From positions 17,375,243-17,439,242 of the forward strand of contig OZ035961.1 of the NCBI GenBank assembly GCA_964034945.1: a stretch of 64,000 nucleotides of DNA, given 5' to 3'. Below the pieces are notes generated by a model. It saw nothing but the letters and a program-made list of their open reading frames with translations. It searched no databases and was not told where the DNA came from. The number at the start of each line of letters is the position of its first letter. Positions within the stretch are counted from its first letter, which is position 1. Source of the stretch: Chrysopilus asiliformis (lineage: Eukaryota > Arthropoda > Insecta > Diptera > Rhagionidae). Below, one piece after another: positions 56,192 through 64,000 of this stretch. Made by a program: the position numbers and the translations under genes.

Positions 56192-56456
56192 TTTTTTTTT
56201 GTATTTTAAAACAAAAGTTATAATTTCAATAAATACTTCTTCAAAAAAATGTTTTATAAATATTTTATTTTTACGTCACCATTTACCATTCAAGACATCA
56301 AAGTTAAATTTGTAATGTTTCTATTATGCATTTATGTAATGGTTTTTCACCCAGGGTCCGTGGGCAAGATTTGGCTATGAAAAGGGGTCCGTGGGCAAGT
56401 TTTGACTATGAAAGGGGTCCGTGGGCCAAAAAAGTTTGGGAACCACTGCTCTAGAT

Positions 56457-56956
56457 TAAGGAAAACACATCGCAGTTTTCAAAAAAAATCACTAAAAATA
56501 ATGTTCATTTACAATCGATCCAAAAACAACAATAAGAAAAAAACATCCGATTCTCGTTTACTTGGGAGGGCCAAACTGTTTCTCTGCCAGCCAAAGTTTT
56601 CCTGTACACACTTTGAACCATGCCAAAGTTATCCTGTTTATCACTTTGAACCATGCATATTCCTCGAAGTAGTAAACTGGTTTGTCTTTCCGCAAGAAAC
56701 TTTTCGCTCAGACAAACGAACTAGTTTGGCCATAGAAAAACAAAACTATATTTGAGCAAGACGATTCGAAAACTTTAACTCTAGGAGAGTAACCAATTTG
56801 CTACCAAGAACCAAAGTTTATCTCTAAGAACCACATTCTCTTGTGATATTTTTTTATTTTTATTTATATATTTATAATAGGAGCTTAGGCAAATTGCCTC
56901 TAATGCCGAAGCACAGCTCAAGACATCATTCATTCAACCATTCATACAATCCATTG
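56457..56956. other. Intergenic, no gene recognised
   Basis: Contains two ACTTTGAACCATGC repeats (about 56610 and 56640). The open frame at 56402-56755 starts inside the hAT end and is an artefact. Confidence 0.45.
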
Positions 56957-57246
56957 ACTGTGTTTACATTAGGAGTCACTTTGAGGCGGCACGTCATTCG
57001 CTACGGCCAAGTGAGGGTGAGGGACGCAGTGGGGAGGGAAACCAAAAAGAGCGAAGGAAGTTTAGATTCACTTAAAATTATTGGTCGCAAACCGGTTTTT
57101 GAGTCTGGTCGTTGAAACCTGTGTCTTTAGTTTTGTGGATAAAACCGGTTTAGTGAATCCAGATAAAGCGAACCGTGTGCACACGACAGAGGAATGAGGA
57201 AAGACGTGCCGTGCCGCCTCAAAATGAGTCCCAATATAAACACAGT
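56957..57246. mobile_element. Inverted-repeat MITE
   Basis: The left end ACTGTGTTTACATTAGGAGT, continuing to GAGGCGGCACG, pairs with the right end GTGCCGCCTCAAAATGAG ... ATATAAACACAGT, inverted ends of about 35-40 bases. The interior has an AACCGGTTTT / AAAACCGGTT hairpin (about 57091-57154). Superfamily not assigned. Confidence 0.65.
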
Positions 57247-57703
57247 CATTCACACTCTGAATACTCCTCATGTCCCACTGCAACGAAGACTTGGACGCCA
57301 CAGTACATAGCCTTATCGACCATTGTGTCCAGTTACAGAGATATACAGCTAGGAGCCCAGCTGAAGAGAATTCAATTCCGCTTTAGAAAAAATATTTACT
57401 TTTTTTTAATTTTTATTCCTCTACCTCGGTTTTATTTCTGATACATAGGGCTCAAAAAAAATTTTTTTTCTTTTTGGGACAATTTTTTTTAAAGCCTAAA
57501 CCACAATTACGCTTGCGTGCGTGCGGCATTATTTTGTTCTGGCATCTAGTAGTTGTCACCGCGTCTAAAAGTAGAGACTGAGCCTACTCTACGCGGCACA
57601 GACGCGGCAACGCGTCTGAGCAACGCGCAATTATACATTTACTCATATAAAGGCATAGTTTTTACTTTCACCGCGTGGGTGCCGCACCTAGCCTAGCAGT
57701 AAT
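57247..57703. other. Intergenic, GC-richer patch
   Basis: No gene seen. Bases 57500-57700 hold repeated GCGTGCGTGCGGC, GACGCGGCAACGCGTC and GTGCCGCAC blocks, suggestive of a decayed inverted-repeat element. Confidence 0.4.
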
Positions 57704-58622
57704 CACCCTTGTTCTGAAATACGGCGTTACGTTAGTTTGCTCGATATTTACTCGATCAGCACTCGATATCGCATTTTCGGTGTTCTGAAATACGCAACGT
57801 TTCGTTTGAGTTCAACGCGGAGTAACGCCTCGCAACGTATTCGATTTTCGTTGTTCTGAGATTCGCCGGGAGCTGATATTTGAGGTTAAATTGCTCACTT
57901 GAGTTTTCTCGCGTTTGGTGGATATTGAAGGCAGTTTCAGGTTTTGTTTTGCGATCAATTAAAATGTTTGTAGAAAATAATGGAAATATATATTTAAGTA
58001 TGAAATTACAAGTTTATTTGTCAAATAGGAGTGGAAATAAAAATTCAACAAATACTGCCCAATTCGACTATTTAATTGATGTAATGAAGGAGCACCCTGA
58101 TATCGCGAAGAGCTATTCACGGATACCAGTGGCAGAGGTGCAGGCCATCTGGCAATCAATATCGGATAAATTATCCAGCTTGGGACCACCAAAAAAAGAT
58201 TTCCTCAGTATATAAAAATGATGTTTTGCTCAGCCGAAAATCCTTCCTAAAGCTAGAAAAAAAAATTTATATGAATTGAAAGTTACACTTTTTCTATATA
58301 CTCACGCTTCTTCACTTAAATTCATGACGTTCGAAGAATTTCTCAGAAGAATTCTTTGCTCCCGCAAGGAGTTTATCTCCTCCTGCCTCAATAATAAATT
58401 AATTGGCACCGTGAAATCCATGTTTTACTTTCAAAACTTGCACTGAAATGGCTATCAACCCAGATACAAACATAACCAGCTGATTTTTGACACTTCGTTT
58501 GCATGCGATGTTTGCCGTATTTTTAAACAGCAAACGCCGTTTTTCAGAACACCGATCGCGTAGCGAATCGAATCGAATGCGTTACGTTTAGCGGGCTAAC
58601 GCCGTATCTCAGAACAAGGGTG
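57704..58622. mobile_element. Harbinger-like element encoding a zeste/Myb-like fragment
   Basis: The ends CACCCTTGTTCTGAAATACG and (inverted right end) CACCCTTGTTCTGAGATACG are near-perfect inverted repeats flanked by AAT on both sides (57701-57703, 58623-58625). Subterminal GTTCTGAAATACG/GTTCTGAGATTCG motifs recur near 57780 and 57850, and GTTTTTCAGAACACCG on the right. A 3-bp duplication plus a Myb-like protein suggests PIF/Harbinger, which encodes such a second protein. No transposase is present. Confidence 0.78.
57964..58215 (+). CDS. zeste/Myb-SANT-like DNA-binding fragment (transposon-borne)
   Basis: 83 codons from the Met at 57964; an earlier in-frame Met at 57880 is possible. NTAQFDYLIDVMKEHPDIAK and IPVAEVQAIWQSISDKLSSL followed by GPPKKD match the 'regulatory protein zeste' type Myb/SANT domain: three helices with the helix-2 Phe/Leu and the Trp of helix 3. 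It ends abruptly at the GPPK-D loop where relatives continue with a Trp-Lys-Val-Trp helix; a CTCAGTATAT at the break could be a splice donor or a truncation. It probably binds the transposon ends. Confidence 0.6.
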   Translation: MFVENNGNIYLSMKLQVYLSNRSGNKNSTNTAQFDYLIDVMKEHPDIAKSYSRIPVAEVQAIWQSISDKLSSLGPPKKDFLSI

Positions 58623-58625
58623 AAT

Positions 58626-60491
58626 ATTTAAATTCCAAATAATGAAAATAAGTTTTAAATATTAAAGATCATCCGAAAGTCAGCTAAAAGTGTGATGACC
58701 AAAAATTCTTTAAGTATTTTCATTTTGTGCAAACTTAACAAATTCTAATAATACAGAATATCGAATTTGTCTACACAACTAAGCCCTTCAGACGGTTATA
58801 TCCCATGAATTGTTTATTTTCCAAAGATGAAATAAAATATATTCCTATTTATCTTATACCGAATCCTTAAATACCATTTCAGATCGAGATATTGAAAACA
58901 AATCCTCAAATATTATTTACAGAATGTCATACTGCCCTTAGTGTTTATATTTATTATTTATTTACTATATTCTTGTGTTTTATTTATTAGCAGCATATTT
59001 TTTTCATTTCGAATACTAATGTTCCTGTCGTTTTCTCCATTATGTTGGAGAACAAGGTCCTCAATAAAACAGCATTTCATGATTTATGCGTCTCCTGTGT
59101 GCTAAATCCACTCCTCTGCTTGAGTTTCGGTTTCAATGCCAAGGAGACGTGAAAGTATAAACGATATAAAAGGTATAAACCATTGCAAAAAAAATTATCA
59201 AAAAAAAAATCCAGAAGGAGTTATTCGGGTATATATTCTGTTCTATTCACTTCACATCATAATCATTTTTGCAAAAATATTTATACACAAATACAGGGTA
59301 TTCGAAAGGTATTTTAAGTAACAATCCAAGGATGTGGATAGATGGGAGTGAAAGGAATTTTCATACCTATAACAAGTCCCATTTTTGTGCAATTTTTTCG
59401 AATATAAAATATCCAGACAAATGGGACTAACTGGATCCATTCCAGGAAAATTCTTCATGCATATACCCCGGCTTACAGAAAATCATTGTCATAGAAATAG
59501 GAAAAAAATTGCCCGGATTTTAAAACTCACTCCCGATTTTCTACTCTTTTTCGTCACATTGTACACTTTTTGTTTTAAGCTGTATTGCAGATGAATGCCA
59601 ACCACCCCTTTTCAAATTGATTTCACTTTTCTCGTGTTTTTCCATTTGAAATATATGACATTGCGGTCCTTGAATTTTTATCCTGATTTATGTTCAACTG
59701 TCAAGCGATATTTCCTAATCCCATCGTTTTGTTACGTTTTCGATTTATTTCATGCACACACACATATATAAATACGACAGTCAGTAACACATCAGATTTC
59801 TGGACTATTGGCCAGCATCCGAGAATGAATTACTCGATCAAAACAAAAATATTTCATGATATTCGGGGAAAAAAAATTCGAAGGGGTGACATTTTCTCTC
59901 TATTGTGATATAGAAACGTGCACAATTCATATTTTTCTATTACTGTTTAAGGATTCATATACTCGTAGATACTTTTTCAAGGATGAGTGGTTTTCAATTG
60001 AATGAATTCATCAACGTATCAGTCCTCTACTCATTGTTAGTGTGACGATATTGAAGAAAGAAATTGATTTTTACATAAAGTCACGTCTCAGCCAAAATGC
60101 TTACAGACGATGATTTGATACAAATAAATTCTATTTGGATTTTCATATTCGATAGAGGTGAATCAGAAAATGAATCTATTTAAAAAATTGCAGATATTTT
60201 TTTTTATCTCACATTTTCGTCGGAAATACTTTTTTCTGTGGTAAGTAAAACATTAACTTGAAAGTAAAATATGTAGTACCGGTTTATGAATTTGATTCGT
60301 TCCTATTCACAAACCGAAGTATTTTTGAGGCTCAAAAAGGTTTTTTTAGTACTTGGATTTCTTATCAACCGAATAGTTATTGAGAGAGAACTAGAAGTAG
60401 AGTAACAATATTAATTTAGGGTCAATTCTGGAAAAGATGAGGGGAGAATTACTGGGAAGTTGACTGAAATGGAGCACTAGCGAAACAACTA
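58626..60491. other. Intergenic, no gene recognised
   Basis: AT-rich; open frames at 59136-59321, 59385-59594 and 59690-59908 show no signal peptide, domain or splice support. Confidence 0.45.
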
Positions 60492-60617
60492 ATTTATATA
60501 TATATAAATGAATGTTTGTTGGTCTGTTGGTTTGAGATTACAAAACTCAAAAACTACTGGACCGATTTTTACGCGGTTTTTTTCCAAAATGATCTGCGTT
60601 GCCAGGAGCAGGGCACC

Positions 60618-61113
60618 AATCATGTATTCCGACGCGTCTCTGTCTTTCGACTTCGACGCAGCTTTTAACTCTTGACTTCGCTATATCTGCAGCTTGAAAT
60701 TTCGCGGAACCGTCACTATGAATCGAAACGTGATTCTGACTGTCACTCCAGGAAATTTGAAGCTGCTAATATGGCGAAGTCAAGAGTTAAAAGCTGCACT
60801 CAGAAAAATGGAGGCTAACTCGACGACCTACATACGGCGTAATTGGCCTCGGGCAGGCGCGCGTTCGCCTGCATGTGGGCAAGTAAAACTGAGTTGACCT
60901 GTGGTCGGAGAAATTCTGAAATTAAGCCACCAGCAGGTGAAGTAGGGCATTGGGAGCTGCACGAGTTGACCTTAGATAGGTTAACTCTGACCGCTAGCTG
61001 GCTTACAGAAACCTCTGTAAGGTCAGAGTTAACCTGACAAAAAGTTGACCTGAACATTTTTCTGAGTGTGCGTCGAAGTCGAAAGACAGAGACGCGTCGG
61101 AATACATGATTGC
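60618..61113. repeat. Foldback palindrome split by a MITE
   Basis: The left arm contains ATTCCGACGCGTCTCTGTCT, CGACTTCGACGCAGCTTTTA and ACTCTTGACTTCGC; the right arm carries the complement in two parts, GCGAAGTCAAGAGTTAAAAG before the MITE and CGTCGAAGTCGAAAGACAGA, ACATGATTG after it. Removing 60797-61068 and one TG restores the symmetry. Confidence 0.85.
60797..61068 (+). mobile_element. CACTCAGAAAAATG MITE, copy 3
   Basis: 272 bases, differing from the copy at 18837-19108 by only a few substitutions, with TG on both sides. The palindromic host sequence shows the empty site was GCTGCG, so insertion duplicated only TG. Confidence 0.9.
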
Positions 61114-61380
61114 TGCCAGGTTTTTAGCTGTGTTAGATTTTCAAAATTCGAAACGGAAGATCCTGTAAGGATAACACAAATGTCTTTTTTTCCGGGAAAA
61201 TCGGCATTCTGGGGTTTCCGGGGCCGCCGATCACGAATCCGGTGTTAGAATTTCAAAATTCGAAACAGAAAGACCTGTAAGGATAACGTTTTTTCCCAAA
61301 AGTTTTTAATTGATTTATGGTTTTTTGGCATTCTAAAATTTACACAAAAAACTTTAAGCTGGCAACGAGGGGTCTGCTAG

Positions 61381-63136
61381 TAGAGAATAAAATTTGATTT
61401 GGACAAAAGCAAAAATCTACGAAAAGTGCGCCGCAGGCAAAATTTTACAAAATCACGGTCTCATGAAGAGCTGAATAATAAAATTTGTAGCTGCTCGGGC
61501 AAATCAAATCTAACTTCTGCGGCGCATTTTTAAGGATGACTGCTATACATTTATTCGCAGTAAAAAAACTGAAATCGTATGGTTTCTATAACTTTTTATA
61601 AACCACTTAGCATGGTTTCTATAACTTTTTGTATCACTAAACCCGGTAAGGTTTTCATGGGGGCATCGATTCCTAGTTATGCTGATTACGATTTTACAAA
61701 ACTGGTAAAGCGTGACCACATGAAAATAAAATCAAACCTCAAAATTTTCATTTCTTACAACCCATGAGATTTTCTAAATTACCTTGAAACCGCCTAATCT
61801 CATAAAAAAATATGTTTCCGTTTTTTAAAAGATAAGTTTTTTGCAGGAAAACAATTTTTCCACTTTTTAATTCTCTTTTCACAAAAAATATTTTACCTAC
61901 CTAATAATAACTAAATCTCCAAACTGGATTTAATATGATTTTGTGTAATATTCAACATTATAACTGAATTATTATGCATAATTTATGTACGAATTAACAA
62001 CAACAAAGCGTTATGGAAAATGCAATCAATTTCAAAATATTCAAATTTGGTTGGACTAACATAATATTATTCATTAGAAAATGTTAATGTATCCATCGAG
62101 TAAAGTGTATGAAGCTACCCACTTAATCAAATAATTAAATATCCTTGTTAAGGTTTAGCATTCCCTTTCACTCGACATCCTTGAGCCTTTCAGCCTGTAT
62201 CCTGTCAGTCACTTAGGCAGTAACTTCACTAACTTGGCTAAGCTAAAACTACGGAATCACTCGAGCAGTTATTTGTTTGCCTTTTTCATTTTTCCATTCC
62301 ATTCATCCCCTTAAAAATTTTTCGATGGTATCTAAATGTTGTGTAAACGTAATACTACTAATGCTTATGATATTTTACATATCTATCTCTCATTTCTAGG
62401 GATATTTTGCTGGTCTGAAGTATACCTAATATCGATGTTAGCAGTACAAACCAAACATTTTAGAGTATCTGAAACTGAAGGGCAAAAACCAACAAAATCG
62501 GAGCTTCAACTCCCTTTTACCGTGTCCACATTTCCTAGAATTGTGCTTTAAATCCAGTGAAAAGTTACACTTTGACTTCAGAAATGATTCCTGGAAAAAT
62601 CCAACTCAACATGAATTTATGTTTATGCAAACAACAAACATTTTATGCCTAAATTACCATACCATACGCGTTTCCATTACAGATTTCAAGCATTGCAAGT
62701 CACCCCCTTCCCTCGAAATTCAGTGGGTATTCATTTTCCGTATATATGCCTGTTGTTTGCTTAGAAATCTCTGACATTTCCTAATTAGATTTGATTTGCC
62801 CGAAAGTTCCTGCGGACCACCAGATGACATCTTTTTAATTAAGTCGCTTAGACATGAGACGGAAATGTACGCCAATCAAAATGTTACCAGAAAAAGGTTA
62901 CATTTCGACGTTTTGGTGTGCTTTAAATGACAAATGTTACGATTAAAATCTGAATTTTAATTAAATACTTCGTCATGTGTACTTTGTGCAATTCATCAAT
63001 GGTAGTTGGAAAGATATTGAATCTGTCTGATTCAGAAAGTAAAGTTTTGTGTAAATATTGAACAAACTTTTATTGAAATATTAAATTATGTATAAATTAG
63101 GTATCTTATAACAAACGTTGCACCATCACACGACAA
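61381..63136. other. Intergenic, 3' flank of the last cecropin relative
   Basis: No gene seen. Bases 61576-61632 contain a direct repeat of ATGGTTTCTATAACTTTTT. AT-rich otherwise. Confidence 0.45.
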
Positions 63137-63395
63137 TCACCTGCCTTTTAGTAGTTTAGCGATCTCCGCAAATCCATCAGAAATCTCACGAACTTGATTT
63201 AAAGATTTTTGTATTCTTTCCACGGCTCTTTGCTGTAGGAGAAAATTCGTAATAAATATGTTTATTATAAAATCGTATTTATTTTTTATTACTTACAATT
63301 TCATCCCCGAAATCTTGCACTCTGCCAGCGTAACTGACTGCCAACGACATTGAAAATACTAAAAGTGCAAAAATTAAAAACTTTGAGAAATGCAT
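63137..63395 (-). CDS. Highly divergent cecropin-like peptide, two exons
   Basis: Exon 1 is 63297-63395 (33 codons), the intron is 63233-63296 (GTAAGT...CTACAG, 64 bases, phase 0) and exon 2 is 63137-63232, giving a 64-residue precursor. Signal MHFSKFLIFALLVFSMSLAV then SYA before Gly24; the mature chain starts GRVQDFGDEI, and exon 2 reads QRAVERIQKSLNQVREISDG and ends KLLKGR. The exon-1 length, intron phase, cleavage context and the V-R-(D/E) pair in exon 2 match the cecropins, but Trp2, the Lys-rich first helix and the Gly-Pro hinge are gone. Mature net charge is about +1 against about +7 for the 25.2 kb gene. The final GR could yield an amide after Arg removal. It may have a function other than membrane lysis. 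No long single open frame shows it. Confidence 0.82.
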
Positions 63396-63455
63396 TTCAA
63401 AATCTACTCTTATGTGCTTTCTGTTTAAGTGATATTGATTGACTTCAACCACGAT

Positions 63456-63554
63456 CTTTTATATTGAAGCGAAAATTCGAAAAGACAGTGTGATATTTCC
63501 AACGAAATATGCAACATTTTGTTTAGATGCAAAATACCTGACGAGGGGAAAAAC
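63456..63554 (-). promoter_or_regulatory. Promoter of the 63.3 kb cecropin-like gene
   Basis: TATAAAAG at 63456-63463 on the minus strand. GGGGAAAAAC at 63545-63554 (plus strand) is a kB candidate about 82 bases upstream of TATA. Confidence 0.55.
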
Positions 63555-64000
63555 TTTCACTCCGGTACAAAATTTTGGGAATTTTATTTCGAAATTCTTC
63601 GAAACTCGGATCATTTTCTGAAGCATAGATACGGGCAATTCTATAATTCGATTGACAAAAAAAACTTGTTCTTCCAGTTTTTGGAGAATGGGGTTCACTT
63701 CGATGTTCTTTTTATTGAAACACCAAATATGTGATTAATCAAAAGACCTAATAAGCAAAAAAGCAACAACACCCAGATTTTTGGTTCATATTTTTTTCTC
63801 TGTCATGATTGTTTGAGATTTTGTTGTTATGTTAGAAAGCAATTTTAGATTGATGCTAAAAAATCGTGTATTACTTAAATTTCGTTCAAATTTTTTTTAA
63901 AAGCTGAAATTTTTTGTTGAAACTTTCTGACTTGTTAAAGTTGTGAGTGCGTATTAAAGCAACGTCATGAGATTTTTTGAAGCCTCAAGAGTAGATATTA
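63555..64000. other. Window end, no gene recognised
   Basis: AT-rich; nothing recognised. Confidence 0.45.

Larger units (their letters stand above)
52176..56448. mobile_element. hAT transposon hosting nested insertions
   Basis: The terminal inverted repeats CAGTGGTTCCCAAA and TTTGGGAACCACTG are flanked by the 8-bp target duplication CTCTAGAT on both sides (52168-52175 and 56449-56456), the hallmark of hAT elements. Subterminal GGGGTCCGTGG repeats occur at both ends. Its own transposase survives only as a C-terminal fragment (about 56032-56191). A mariner at 52352-55988 is inserted inside it. Confidence 0.92.
60492..61380 (+). mobile_element. Helitron-like composite element
   Basis: Starts with TTTATATATATATAAATGAA and a CTACTGGACCGATTTTTACG block; ends GGCAACGAGGGGTCTGCTAG before T, a Helitron-type 3' end. 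It contains a large palindrome and a MITE (separate entries). The 5' boundary is approximate because no clear TC start was found. Confidence 0.55.

Overview
The window is a piece of an AT-rich insect genome, most likely a dipteran and possibly a lower (nematoceran) fly. It carries seven two-exon cecropin-type genes with the fly signature: a signal peptide starting MNF(S/T)K and ending GQSEAG, a Trp at the start of the mature peptide, one phase-0 intron after about 33 codons, and Rel/NF-kB-like GGGGATTTTT sites upstream of the TATA box. Species and family cannot be named from the sequence alone.

The host genes are almost all short secreted peptides. Three intronless Lys-rich, probably helical peptides lie in tandem on + at 6.1-10.1 kb. 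Three Gly/Ser-rich peptides that share a signal peptide and a V-I-x-I-R / N-G-T-V block lie on - at 10.8-14.7 kb. Four classical cecropins lie on - at 24.9-31.7 kb. Two unrecognised two-exon secreted peptides are on + at 34.5 and 36.0 kb. Three divergent cecropin relatives are at 40.0 kb (+), 44.0 kb (-) and 63.3 kb (-). Together this looks like a humoral defence-peptide island built by tandem duplication and divergence. The promoters support it: genes within a family share TATA-to-ATG spacing and upstream boxes, and three cecropins keep a kB site about 60-70 bp upstream of TATA.

Most of the rest is transposon debris. There are three decayed Tc1/mariner elements (1.3, 16.6 and 40.9 kb), of which the two that retain the final catalytic Asp show DD41D spacing; a PIF/Harbinger element with TTA target duplications (32.6 kb); a second Harbinger-like element encoding a zeste/Myb-like fragment (57.7 kb); Helitron-like elements (15.3, 28.2 and about 60.5 kb); MITEs of piggyBac-like, pogo-like and unassigned types; and three near-identical copies of a 264-272 bp MITE. 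The most striking structure is at 52.2-56.4 kb: a hAT element with 8-bp target duplications contains a mariner, which itself contains a partly deleted gag-protease LTR retroelement.

The longest stretches without recognisable genes are 44.3-52.2 kb, 17.5-21.6 kb, 37.2-39.9 kb and 61.4-63.1 kb. No rRNA, tRNA or CRISPR array was seen. All calls come from reading the sequence; no database search was possible.
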